Origin: Dermacentor variabilis
Taxonomy: Eukaryota; Arthropoda; Arachnida; Ixodida; Ixodidae
Direction: 5' to 3'
Assembly: GCF_050947875.1 (NCBI RefSeq)
Contig: NC_134572.1
Span: forward strand, 121,267,105-121,331,104
Length of the DNA stretch: 64,000 bases
Part shown: in pieces, positions 11,640 to 21,849 of the stretch
Numbering within the stretch: position 1 is the first letter of the stretch
How the letters are laid out: each line of letters opens with the position of its first letter
Position numbers and translations under genes: made by a program
Notes under the pieces: model-generated
What the model was told of the DNA's origin: nothing
The model's database searches: none
What the model saw: only the letters and a program-made list of their open reading frames with translations

Positions 11640-11978
11640 AAACACGTACCCCACGTAGAACAGACTACACCACTACATGCCTGACCTATACAAAACATCA
11701 TATTGCGAAAATTGCCATAGCACACTAGACGTACATCACTTGCTCTGGCCGTGTGGTCGGACCCACGCAAACAAGGATCAAGACTCCGCCAGGCTACAAG
11801 ACGCATTGCGCAGCACGGACCTGGCGGAGCAGCTCTGGGCCGTCCAGCGAGCCCACGATGCGGCCAGGGTGTTACAACTCCCGGTCCCAACGTGGGAGTA
11901 GCCCGCTCTATGGGACCTTGCGCCCCGTAGCTCGCAGGACCTTTCTATAAAGTTACTCCATCCATCCATCCATGTGAC
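11640..11978 (+). mobile_element. 3' end of an RNase-H LINE nested in the 3' UTR of LINE B
   Basis: A short open stretch at 11677-11901 encodes a LINE-like C-terminal tail (MPDLYKTSYCENCHSTLD, HHLLWPCG, then a stop after LPVPTWE). A short 3' UTR with 'tataaagttactccatcc' and a (TCCA)n tail follow at 11958-11972. The flanking sequence on both sides matches consecutive parts of LINE D's 3' UTR: 'caaaggccaggtttggcc' on the left and 'gtgacatggctgtaaaagg' on the right. It is therefore an insertion. The exact left boundary is uncertain and no clean TSD was found. The Cys/His tail resembles that of LINE E at 38800-38860. Confidence 0.75.
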
Positions 11979-12157
11979 ATGGCTGTAAAAGGGCCTAAAA
12001 CTTGTAGCTGTAAGTTGCGTAGTATATATAGGTGCTAAAATAATTACGGTGACAAGGATGTGATGTGGGCTATGGCAATGGGCTTTCGTTAAAACATGAT
12101 GCAATAAAACATAACACCGACATCAGAGTTTTAAGAGAGCCCTTGAATGCAGGGTTG

Positions 12158-15100
12158 TTAGTCGTGTGCTAAAAGTTGCCTGGCCAAATGATTTTCAGGG
12201 TGTCCGTTCCGGCTAGAAACTCTTAAGACTGTTTGCAGATTAAAAAGCGGTTCATCGCTAAGAAAAAATGCAGGGTGAAGGGGTATATTCTCGCGATATG
12301 CAGCAGGGAAGTACTTTTTTCTCTCTGTTTCTATTGCAGGGCACTGAATAAGAACATGGAGGACTGTGAGACTATTGCCGCACTTAATACAAGTTGGAGG
12401 ATCGCCCCCAGTCAAGAGATGAGAGTGGGTACCGTATGTGTGGCCTATCCTTAATCGGCAAAGAAGTACTTCCTTGTACTTTGCTATTTTCCCATTTATT
12501 TAGTTCCCTAGTTCTGGTTTTATTATGTGAAGCTTATTCATTGCTTGTTTATCCCATTCGCCTTGCCAATGATTCCTCAATTGACTGCGTAGAAAAGGCT
12601 TCAGGTCTGTGGCAGAGATGGGGATATTTGAATCTGCATCGCTTAAGGTTACTGACCTGGCGCTTTCGTCAGCAGCTTCGTTGCCTTTTTTACCTTTGGG
12701 ACCAGGTACCCAGCATATGACAATCAGTTGATTGCACATATATAGGGATCACAACAAACTGTACAGCTCACTAAAAACTGAGCTCTTATATTTTCTTGGA
12801 CTAAGTAGGGCTCTGACTACCCTAATGAATCTGTAAACACAATAGCCCTAGCAAGTTTTGTGAGCCTTATGTTTTGAATAGCCGATAGTACAGCGTAGGC
12901 TTCCGCTGTAAACATATTTCTGTGTGGATTTAGTGCTCCGGATACTGAAAATGAAGGTCCCAGAGCTGCGCAGGAAACTCCTTTAGAGGACTTGGAAGCG
13001 TCTGTATAGTATTCTGTACAGGAGTACTTCTCCTGAAGTTCACGAAAATGGAATTGTATATGTGCTTCTGGCGCCCTCTTAGATATTTCTACGAAAGAGA
13101 CGTCGCATTCAATGGTCTGCCATTCCCATGTTGGGAGCAGGCGAGTGGGTGCCATAAGCACATTCTCTGGGACTAAGACACCTGTTTCTTCTGCCATTGT
13201 TACCAAACGTAGGTTCAACGGAGCTCTAATAGCTGGGCGGTTACGAAATAATCTGGCTGTAGAGACTTCACGAATAGATGACTGACATGGGTGCTGCACG
13301 TCTGATTTATCATTGAGAGCATAGGAAAAGGTTAAATATGTCCTTTGGAGATGTAATAACCATTCATTACACTCCCACATAGAGGCTTTCTACGGGACTT
13401 GTCCTAAAAGCGCCTGTAGCCAGGCGTATACCTAAGTGGTGAATAGGATCTAGCATCTTTAAAGCACTAGGCGCAGCAGAGCTATATACTATTGCTCCAT
13501 AGTCGAGGCGGGACCGTATAAGGCTTTTGTAGAGGTTCAAAAGGCATCTCCTGTCCCTTCCCCAATTTGTGCGGGACAAGAGCTTTAGTAAATTCATTGT
13601 CTTCAGACATCTCGCTCTCAGATACTTAAGGTGAGGGACAAATGTTAGTTTAGAGTCTAAGATGATTCCTAAAAATTTATGTTCGTGGCTAACAAATAGC
13701 GGCTGTCCATTAAGATGGACAACAGGGTCAGGTAATATACCTCTCTTTTTAGAGAATAGAACGCATGTGGTTTTTGGGGGGTTTAACTTGAATACATTCT
13801 AGTAAGCCCACTTAGATATTTTGTTTAGGCCAAGCTGTATATGTCGCTCAGAGATAGAAGTATTGCATGATTTAAATCCTATCTGTACGTCATCCACATA
13901 CACTGAATAAAACACTGTTCGTGGTATGACGCTATAGAGGGAATTCATTTTTACGATGAACAGCGTGCAGCTCAGTACACCACGTTGTGGCACACCTGTT
14001 TCCTGCGTAAATTGACGAGATAGTACTTTACCAACTCTCACACGGAACGTACGATTAGAGAGGTAGCTTTGAATCAGGTTCAAGAGACTGCCTCTGACAC
14101 CCATATAAGCCATATCACGAAGAATCACGAAGGTTGTGTCGTATGCCTTTTCCATATCTAAAAATACCGCTAATAAAAACTGCTTGTGCACGAAGGCATC
14201 TCGGATATTCGCCTCCATGCGGACAAGGTGATCTGCCGTACATCTACCCTCCCTAAAACCACACTACAAGGTGTCTAGTAATTTGTTGCTCTCAAGATAA
14301 TGAATGAGGCGTCTGTTTACCATCTTCTCAAAGAGTTTGCATATGCAGCTTGTCAGGGCTATAGGCCTGTAGCTGCAGATGGAGATTGGATCCTTGCCCT
14401 CTTTGAGAATAGGAATTACGACTGCTTGCTTCCAGGCAGATGGAATGTAACTGGCAGAGAATATGGAATTAAAGAGTGATAGTAGTGTTTTGTGTGTTTC
14501 GGCGTGTAGGTGTTCAATCATCTCATAAACTTTTCGATCGCCTCCAGGAGCTGATTTATTGCAACAGTTCAGTGCAGCCTGGAATTACACACGTTAAATG
14601 GCGGGTTGTAAGGCTCATTTTTATTTCCTTTCCGGTTCGGAGGCTGTCGTTCTGCTTGTCGCTGATATCTTAGAAATGTAACTGAGTAATGGGATGAACT
14701 CGACATGTACTGGAAATGTGCCCCTAGCAAATCAGCTTGGTCCTCAATAGTGTCTCCTTGTGTGTTTACTAAAGGTAGAGGGTGAGTTTCGCGGCCTTTT
14801 ATTTTGTTGACCCTATTCCAGGCTTTCCGTTCGTCTGTATATGAATTAATGCTACTGATGTATTTTTGCCAACTTTCCCGTTTGGCCCGGCGGCGTGTTC
14901 TTATACCTAGTGACTTTATTTTCTTGAAATTGATAAGATTCTCGGCTGTTGGAGATTCGCGAAGGTGACTCCAAGCTTTATTTTGATTTGTACGAGCTTC
15001 TTTGCACTCCGCATTTCACCAGGGAACACATCGCCTAGTGGGCGATCCATTTGATTCGGGGATACATAGTGACGGCGCATCAACAATAAATGCTGTCAAA

Positions 15101-15892
15101 TATGCCACGGCATCATCAATAGGAAGTGCAGAGACGTCTTCCCAGGTCATGCGGGTGAGTTCTTTATAACGTTTCCAGTCGGCTGACTCGACTATCCAGG
15201 GGGGGGGGGGGGCGCGTGGGGAGCATTGATCATGTTTTCTTGATTTAATGACAATCGGAAAATGGTCGCTCCCGTATGGGTTTTTAAGCACGTTCCACTC
15301 TACATACGGTACAAGTGTACCAGATGCAATGCTCAAATTGATCGATGAAAATGTTTTGCTTGCCACGCTATAGAATGTAGGCTCTTTATTATTTAGTAAG
15401 CACGCGGCTGTAGTGAAGAGGAGGCTTTCTACAAAGCGTCCCCTGGCATCACAACGACAACCTCCACGAAGGGTGTTCTGTGCATTGAAATCTCCGACGA
15501 CATTATAAGGTTCGAGCAGTTCAATAATAAAGCTTTGGAATTCTGTTTTTGATAGATGGCAGTTCGGGGGGATGTATAGTGAGGAAATTGTTACTAGTTT
15601 ATTAAACAGTACCGCACGGACTGCAATTGCCTCTAGGGGTGTTTTAAGCTGTAATTGCCGGCAAGCAACACCATTATCTACAATTATTGCCACACTGCCA
15701 GACGAGGCAAGGGTGTCGTTGCGGTCTTTTCGGTATATGGCATACTGCCAGAGAAAGTTCGTGTGTGAAGGATTAAGATGTGTTTCTTCGGACACACAGC
15801 ACCTTTGGACTGTACTTATGTAAGAGTTCCTTAATGCCATCTAGGTTGTGGAGTAAACCCCTGACATTCCACTGTATTATCTGTGTATCCAT
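12158..15892 (-). pseudogene. LINE B ORF2 (endonuclease-RT-RNase H), disabled
   Basis: ORF2 starts at ATG 15892-15890 (MDTQIIQWN, as in LINE D), 48 nt after the ORF1 stop. A frameshift occurs within about 100 nt, near the QET endonuclease motif. The apurinic endonuclease domain then reads 15840-15016 (GDFNA, SDHFPI). Reverse transcriptase pieces follow at 14521-14264, 14218-13799 (YVDD present; GVPQRGVLS instead of PQGGVLS) and 13597-13367. RNase H is at 13380-12817 (YTDASKS, FTAEAYA, TDSLG), with its C-terminal part at 12739-12500 and a Cys motif at 12380-12158. Several frameshifts and stops separate these blocks. A G-run at 15200-15212 sits in the reading frame. Confidence 0.9.
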
Positions 15893-16149
15893 AATGTATG
15901 TGTTTTGTGCTGTGTGTCTATAAAATACAGATTTATTATCTCACGAGACCTTTCCAGGCCCCGTGAAACGAGTTCTCTCACTCTTGTGGATGCGCTCGAG
16001 GGAACTGCGTCGTTCCTTGGGCGTCTGAGACGCCAGGTTTGTACCCGTATCCATCACCTCGTCTCAGGCGGTGGCTACTGCCCGCGGAGCAGGCACTTTC
16101 GTGGGAGTGGTGGGCCGATCTGCACCGGCACTGGCCCTTGGTTCAACAG

Positions 16150-16159
16150 GCCCGGAGGT
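16150..16159. repeat. TSD of the nested RTE (left copy)
   Basis: GCCCGGAGGT here recurs at 19399-19408. The first G may be coincidental, giving a 9-10 bp duplication. Confidence 0.9.

Positions 16160-16204
<45 letters not shown>
16160..16204. repeat. (ATC)n / (GAT)n simple tail of the RTE element
   Basis: About 15 ATC units form the 3' terminal repeat of the nested RTE. The poly-Asp, poly-Ser and poly-Ile frames here are artefacts. Confidence 0.95.
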
Positions 16205-16205
<1 letters not shown>

Positions 16206-16211
16206 GCCTTG

Positions 16212-18340
16212 TTAAGCCCACTGCAGGGCAAAGGCCTCTCCCATACTTCTCCAACTACCCCGGCCATGTACTAATTGTGGCCATGTTGTCCCTGCAAACT
16301 TCTTAATCTCATCCGCCCACCTAACTTTCTGCCGCCCTCTGCTACGCTTCCCTTCCCTTGGAATCCATTCCGGAACTCTCAATGACCATCGGTTATCTTC
16401 CCTCCTCATTACGTGTCCTGCCCTTGCCCCCCATTTCTTTTTCTTGATTTCAAAGAAGATATCATTAACTCGCGTTTGTTCCATTACCCAATATGCTCTT
16501 TTCTTATCCCTTAACGTTACACTTATCATTCTTCTTTCCACAGCTCGTTGCGTCGTCCTCAATTTAAGTAGAACCCTTTTCGTAAGCCTCCAGGTTTCCG
16601 CCCCGTACGTGCGTACTGGTAAGACACAGCCGTTATAAACTTTTCTCTTGAGGGATAATGGCAACCTGCTGTTCATGATCTGAGAATGCCTGCCAAACGC
16701 ACCCCAGCCCATTCTTATTCTTCTGATTATTTCAGTCTCATGATCCGGATCCGCAGTCACTACCTGTCCTAAGTAGATGTATTCCCTTACCACTTCTAAT
16801 GCCGCACTACCTATCGTAAACTGCTGTTCTCTTCCGAGACTGTTATACATTACTTTAGTTTTCTGCAGATTAACTTTTAGACCCACCCTTCGGCTTTGCC
16901 TCTCCAGGTTAGTGAGCATGCATTGCAGTTGGTCCCCTGAGTTACTAAGCAAGGCAATATCATCAGCGAATCGCAAGTTATTAAGGTATTCTCCATTAAC
17001 ATTTATCCCCAATTCTTCCCAATCCAGGTCTCTGAATACCTCCTGTAAACATGCTGTGAATAGCATTGGAGAGATCGTATCTCCCTGCCTGACGCCTTTC
17101 TTTATTGCGATTTTGTTGCTTTCTTTATAGAGGACTACGGTGGCTGTGGAGCCGCTATAGATATCTTTCAGTATTTTTACATACGGTTCGTCTAAACCCT
17201 GATTCCGCAATGCCTCCATGACTGCTGAGGTTTCGACTGAATCAAATGCTTTCTCGTAATCAATGAAAGCTATATATAAGGGTTGGTTATATTCCGCACA
17301 TTTTTCTATCACCTGACTTATAGTGTGAATATGGTCTATTGTTGAGTAGCCGTTACGGAATCCTGCCTGGTCCTTTGGTTGAGAGAAGTCTAAGGTGTTC
17401 CTGATTCTATTTGCAATCCCCTTAGTAAATACTTTGTAGGCAACGGACAGTAAGCTGATCGGTCTATAATTTTTCAAGTCTTTGGCGTCCCCTTTCTTAT
17501 GGATTAGGATTATGTTAGCGTTTTTCCAAGATTCCGGTACACTCGAAGTCATGAGGCACTGCGTATACAGGGTGGCCAGTTTCTTTAGACCAACCTGCCC
17601 AACATCCTTCAACAAATCTGCTGTTACCTGATCCTCCCCAGCTGCCTTTCCCCTTGCATAGCTCCCAAGGCTTTCTTTACTTCTTCCGGCGTTACCTGTG
17701 GGATTTCGAATCCCTCTAGACTATTCTCTCTTCCATTATCGTCGTGGGTGCCACTGATACTGTATAAATCTCTATAGAACTCTTCAGCCACTTGAACTAT
17801 CTCATCCATATTAGTAATGATATTGCCGGCTTTGTCTCTTCACGCATACATCTCATTCTTGCCAATTCCTAATTTCTTCTTCACTGCTTTTAGGCTTCCT
17901 CCGTTCCTGAGAGCATGCTCAATTCTATCCATATTATACTTCCTTATGTCAGCTGTCTTACGCTTGTTGATTAACTTAGAAAATTCTGCCAGTTCTATTC
18001 TAGCTGTAGGGCTAGAGGCTTTCATACATTGGCGTTTCTTCATCAGATCTTTCGTCTCCTGCGATAGCTTACTGGTATCCTGTCTAAGGGAGTTACCACC
18101 ACTTCTATTGCACACTCCTTAATGATGCCCACAAGATTGTCGTTCATTGTTTCAACGCTAAGGTCCTCTTCCTGAGTTTAAGCCGAATACCTGTTGTGTA
18201 GCTTGATCTAGAATTCCTCTATTTTCCCTCTTACTGATAACTCATTTATCGGCTTCTTATGTACCAGTTTCTTCCGTTCCCTCCTCAGGTCTAGGCTAAT
18301 TGGAGTTCTTACCATCCTATGGTCACTGCAGCGCACCTTG
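16212..18340 (-). pseudogene. RTE reverse transcriptase and C-terminus
   Basis: The longest open part, 17615-16212, covers 467 residues. RT boxes in order are RPISLLSVAYK, FIDYEKAFDSV (catalytic Asp), GVRQGDTISP, FADDIALL (catalytic FADD), GLKVNLQKTK and YLGQVV, then the conserved tail WGARAGHVMRR and RGRQKVRWADEI. Upstream pieces at 17809-17624 and 18115-17840 (MKKRQCMKAS, KYNMDRIEHALRNGG) belong to the same protein but need frameshifts. It is cut off from its endonuclease by the inversion, so it is not functional as one polyprotein. Confidence 0.9.
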
Positions 18341-18379
18341 CTGACCTACGCCGCCTACGCCACCGCTGCACCGCGGTGC

Positions 18380-18450
18380 GCAGAGGTAGAACACCCGCCT
18401 CGCGTGCAAGAGGTCCGTGGTTCGAGTGCCGGTGCCGCGCAAATTTCCAC
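18380..18450 (+). other. tRNA-like module at the 5' end of the RTE (possible Pol III promoter)
   Basis: An A-box-like stretch (gcgcagaggtagaac) near 18378-18392 and a B-box-like stretch (ggttcgagtgcc) near 18419-18430 are spaced as in tRNA genes, with a stem-like 'cctcgcgtgcaagaggtccgtggttcg' arrangement between them. It lies in the inverted 5' leader of the RTE, about 360 nt before the endonuclease start. It is not a functional tRNA: no complete cloverleaf was drawn. It suggests a SINE-like head fused to a LINE leader. Confidence 0.45.
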
Positions 18451-18735
18451 CGGATTTAAAGAAATGAAAAATCCGCGTGTTGATAAAATTGCATAAAAAG
18501 GCCTGGAGTGTGGACTGATCCCGGTGACCAGAACCGGTAACGCATTCCCTCACCAGAGCAGGCCTGGCCACCCTGGTGCAGTACTTGGCCACAACCTCCA
18601 ATATGAACACAACAATCAAACCCGGCCCTCAGTCCCCAGCAGCTGCGAAGCAACTGACCACGGCGGTGGTCAGACCTGCGACGCAGCAGAGGGTGCTGAG
18701 AATCCCTGGCTCCGGACAGGCCGCCATTGGAATAT

Positions 18736-19398
18736 GAACCTGGCAACGTTCAACATTATCTAGTGAGGCGAGTCTAGCAGTGCTATTTGAGGAACTAGAG
18801 GGAAGTAAATGGGATATATAGGGCTCAGTGAAGTTAGGAGGCCAAAAGAAGCTTATACAGTGCTAAAAAGCGGGCACGTCCTGTGCTACCGGGCCTTAGC
18901 GGAGAGACGAGAACTAGGAGTCGGAGTCCTGATTAATAGGAATATAGCTGGTAACATACAGGAACTCTATAGCACTAACGAAAGGGTGGCAGGTCTTGTT
19001 GTGAAACTTAATAAGAGGTACAAAATGACGGTGGTACAGGTCTACGCCCCTACATCCAGTCATGATGACCAGAAAGTCGAAAGCTTCTACGAAGACGTGG
19101 AATCGGCGATGGGTAAAGTCAAAACAAAATACACTATACTGATGGGCGACTTCAATGCCAAGGTAGACAAGAAGCAGGCTGGAGACAAAGCAGCGGGGGA
19201 ATATGGCATAGGCAGCAGGAATAGCAGGGGAGAGTTATTAGTAGAGTTTGCGGAACAGAATAATGTGCGGAGAATGAATACCTTCTTCCGGAAGCGGGAT
19301 AGCCGAAAGTGGACGTGGACGAGCCCGAACGGGGAGACTAGAAATGAAATAGACTTCATACTCTGCGCTAACCCTGGCATCATACAGGATGTGGACGT
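18736..19398 (+). pseudogene. RTE endonuclease domain (inverted segment)
   Basis: This is an apurinic-type endonuclease. NLATFNI starts at 18736. A frameshift and a TAG (near 18815) precede the open stretch 18809-19398: GLSEVRRPKEA (catalytic Glu), GVGVLINRN, VVQVYAPTS, MGDFNAKVD (catalytic Asp/Asn), WTWTSPNGETRNEIDFIL, ending at DVDV. The missing SDHRMV motif with the catalytic His is at the other side of the inversion, near 18315-18335 on the minus strand. The apparent continuation of the frame past 19398 is LINE B sequence. Confidence 0.92.
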
Positions 19399-19408
19399 GC
19401 CCGGAGGT
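19399..19408. repeat. TSD of the nested RTE (right copy)
   Basis: GCCCGGAGGT is identical to 16150-16159. ORF1 of LINE B resumes here. Confidence 0.9.
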
Positions 19409-20383
19409 GTGCTGGCTCTCATTTGCGGGAGACGGAACAGCGCTGGCTGTTCCAGTCAGGGAGGCGGATGGCGTGACCGCCGTCACTCTCCGAGTGACTT
19501 GGGCGGCCGCCGAACGATGTGGCGCTGCCCCCCGGTGCGTCACATCGGTGTAAGAAGGACTGGTCTGATTGTTGGAATAGAAACGCTTGCGTGCGTCTGG
19601 GAAAGTCAGATTTAGTTTCACCTTGAGTTCTATTATTTGTTTTTCTTTTTTCCACGAAGGACAGGATCGCGAGTAAGCAGGGTGGTCTCCTTCACAGTTG
19701 GCACAGTGGGTTGCTGAACTGCAAACGTCAGAAGTGTGTTCGATGGAGCTACACTTGGCACAAGTAGCACGCCCTCTGCAGGTTTGGGACCCGTGCCCAA
19801 AACGGTGACACTTAAAACATCGACGCGGATTCGGAATGTATGGGCTGACACGTAGCTTGCAGTGACCGGTCTCGATTGATTCAGGAAGAATGCTGGTTCC
19901 AAAGGATATGATTATATGCCTAGTTGGTATTTGTTTGTAATCTCGTCTTATTTTAATCCTTTGCACTTTGGCAACGTTCTGTTCTTGCCATCCTGCAAGT
20001 AATTCACTTTCACTAAGTTCGAGAAGGTCATCTTCCGAGATGACCCCCCGCACTGTATTCATCGTCCTGTGTGGTCCTACTGAGACAGGAATATCCCCAA
20101 ACGCTACAAGTTTCGAGTGTCTGTCGTATTGTGGCTTGTCGCGAGCTTCGAGAAGATCACCGCTTCCCATCTTTGTTACTTTGTAACCTGGGCCTATTGC
20201 TTCTTTGAGGGATTTGGCTACAAGAAAAGGTGATATCATTCGGACTGTCTTAGTTTCATGTTGACCGTGAACAGCGTGGTATTTCGTAAATAACTCTTTT
20301 GGTTGCATAAAAAATCTGAATGTTTCATCGGCGCGCCGCCTCTTCAGGGAGCGATCAGGCAGTAGGGGAAAAGCGTTTGCCAT

Positions 20384-20900
20384 ACAAAGTTTGGAAATTC
20401 GGCGGCGATGGTGGCCACCCACCACCGAGCCCAACAAGGGGACGCTACAAGGTCGGGAAAATACCTGCAGACGCCAGCCATGCATCGCCGCTATAACCTA
20501 ATATAATATACCCAAGTTTGGATAATTACACAAGGTTAACCCTTGCCGCCCAGAATACGGAAGTGAGAAGAAGTGATAAGGAGACAGGAAAGAAGAAACA
20601 GCGAGAGAGAAAGCAAAAGATTGAAGAGGAGGACAGGAAAACGCGACTGCCGATTTCCTCCAGGTGGGTCAGCCTGTTGGTGCCGTCTATGTGAAGCAGA
20701 GGCCAAAGAGAGGCGTTGCCTTCGCCGGGGGGCCTTAAAGATCCAAACACCCAGCATCGGCTCAACCTCCAGGATACCCCTTTCCCCAGATACGGCTGAG
20801 CCGCGCACGGCTACACGCGGGAGAGTCCAACCTTCGCGTGCTCGGGCACGTGGTGTCGCAACACACCAAACGCCTGCTGACGCAGACACCCCTGCGGGGT
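20384..20900 (-). promoter_or_regulatory. LINE B 5' UTR with presumed internal promoter
   Basis: About 520 nt upstream of ORF1 match the corresponding part of LINE D (44640-45119), including the conserved segment around 'gcaacacaccaaacgcctgc' on the plus strand. LINEs of this group usually carry an internal Pol II promoter here. No specific motif is claimed. Confidence 0.6.
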
Positions 20901-20912
20901 AATATTAGCTAA
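20901..20912. repeat. TSD of LINE B (5' side copy)
   Basis: AATATTAGCTAA is identical to 11501-11512. The frame of LINE H continues to the right of it. Confidence 0.9.
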
Positions 20913-21240
20913 GGCTTCATGGAATTGCTCATAATTATTAAGGCCTACATCTTCGGCGGGAAGATGGTTCCAGTCACGTGAGGTTCACGGCAGGAATGAT
21001 TGTGAAAAACTTTTAGTGTTGCATGACAAAATGCCGAATTTACACTGATGATAAATGCGACGGGATACGTAAATTGGATGGGGGATGAGGTGATCTCGGA
21101 GAGTATGGTGATGGTACCACTTGTGGAAGAAGGCAATACGAGACATTTTTCTGCGAGATGCCATAGATGGGAGGCAAATATTAGATTTCACGTTAGTTAT
21201 CTATACTCGCTGTGCGGTTGTCCTTAGCAAGCGCAAGCGG

Positions 21241-21849
21241 AGCTTGTGCCCACGTCTTCATAATCACCGTTTTTGTTGTGTGCTGCTTTGTAATGTGATG
21301 AGTGAAGCACCTTGCACAACGCAGGAGAATGTTTCTATGCGGCGGCGTTCAAGCGTATGGGAAAAGTATTGTCGGGCGAGACAAGACATGTCATACGTTC
21401 CTCCAAAGTAGAAGCCCCTTCGAAGGAAAAATTCGCGCTACGCACTCATCGTAGCCATCATGAGTACCGTCAAAGGGTGATTTTCTGTGCATCCCAACGC
21501 TTCGGGTACGGTGACTATCAGACGAGCCCAGCTTTGCTGCAGGAGTGGAGGAAGTCAGCGACAGGGCAGCGCCTAAAGCCTGGTGCTGTCCCCTCCATGT
21601 TCTCCAGAAAGCGTAAAGAAGAAGGAAACGGAGCAAACGGAGGTGCTTTCGAGAAGTGAAGTCAAAAGGAGTTCTTTATTGCACAGAGGAAAAACGAAGA
21701 CGAGAATGGCCGGCGACGAGCTAAGGCATAGTGCCATCTTCCTACTGCTGCTCTCTCGAGCAGCGTTCCGTGTGGTATCGTAGAAGCAGGGTCCTTCAAT
21801 ACGTTTCATCTGGTAATGAAACTTCCGAGTAACGCTTTGGGTGAGATTC
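21241..21849. other. No gene recognised
   Basis: Open frames on both strands overlap without recognisable motifs. It may include more of LINE H upstream of its readable part. Confidence 0.3.

Larger units (their letters stand above)
16160..19398 (-). mobile_element. RTE-type LINE, complete but with its 5' third inverted
   Basis: The element begins on the left with an (ATC)n tail (16160-16204) and runs on the minus strand up to about 18340, covering the 3' UTR, reverse transcriptase and the last part of the endonuclease (KVRCSDHRMVR). From about 18345 to 19398 the 5' third (leader, tRNA-like module, endonuclease up to DVDV) lies in the opposite orientation. The breakpoints DVDV and KVRCSDH are nearly adjacent in a normal element, so almost nothing was lost. 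Together with the flanking 10-bp duplication this is a classic twin-priming insertion. Total length is 3239 bp. RTE assignment rests on the FIDYEKAFDSV, FADDIAL and HVMRREDNRW motifs. Confidence 0.92.
15941..20383 (-). pseudogene. LINE B ORF1 (gag-like, CCHC zinc knuckles), split by RTE insertion
   Basis: The N-terminal two thirds lie at 20383-19409, starting MANAFPLLPDRS at the same place as ORF1 of LINE D. Three zinc knuckles follow (CFKCHRFGHGSQTC, CAKCSSIEHTSDVC, CANCEGDHPAYSRSC). The frame stops at the RTE junction (HTSG) and resumes at 16159 (GPVEPRASAG), continuing to TGA at 15943-15941. One in-frame TGA at 16066-16064 interrupts the C-terminal part; the aligned residue suggests a CGA to TGA change, but that is inference. 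The intact form would be about 400 residues, similar to LINE D. The family function is to coat LINE RNA. Confidence 0.9.
11513..20900 (-). mobile_element. LINE B: full-length I-type LINE with nested insertions
   Basis: It is bounded by the 12-bp duplication AATATTAGCTAA. The 5' end (cccctgcgggg read on the plus strand at 20888-20899) is the same as that of LINE D, and the 3' end has the same hairpin (ggccaggtttggcc) and an ATG/CAT-repeat tail. Subtracting the RTE (3239 bp plus its 10-bp TSD) and the roughly 320-bp LINE fragment leaves about 5.8 kb, close to the 5.95 kb of LINE D. The order on the minus strand is 5' UTR (20900-20384), ORF1, ORF2, 3' UTR. Both ORFs are broken, so the element is dead. 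Confidence 0.93.
11368..21240 (-). mobile_element. LINE H: CR1/L2-like LINE 3' end, split by LINE B
   Basis: Minus strand. The ORF2 C-terminus is readable from about 21240 (ASRRK, FFHKWYHHHTL, YVSRRI, CNTKSFSQSFLP) and, after one frameshift, as DWNHLPAEDVGLNNYEQFHE ending ALANI at 20901. Removing LINE B and one copy of its duplication lets the same frame continue at 11500 as VYTGAV and stop with TAA at 11480-11482. A 3' UTR and an (ATGAA/TGAAA)-type tail follow at 11368-11400. FFHK..YHHPTL and ANEWNHLP are motifs I associate with the C-terminal end of CR1/L2/Jockey-group LINE ORF2. Only about 0.45 kb of the element remains. It is the oldest layer of the stack. Confidence 0.8.

Noticed and set aside
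16064..16274. Poly-Asp, poly-Ser and poly-Ile frames
   Set aside because: They come from the ATC simple tail of the RTE; flanking residues belong to LINE B ORF1.
19238..19408. C-terminal extension of LINE B ORF1 past 19409
   Set aside because: Residues after HTSG are antisense of the RTE endonuclease; the true ORF1 continuation is at 16159-15941.
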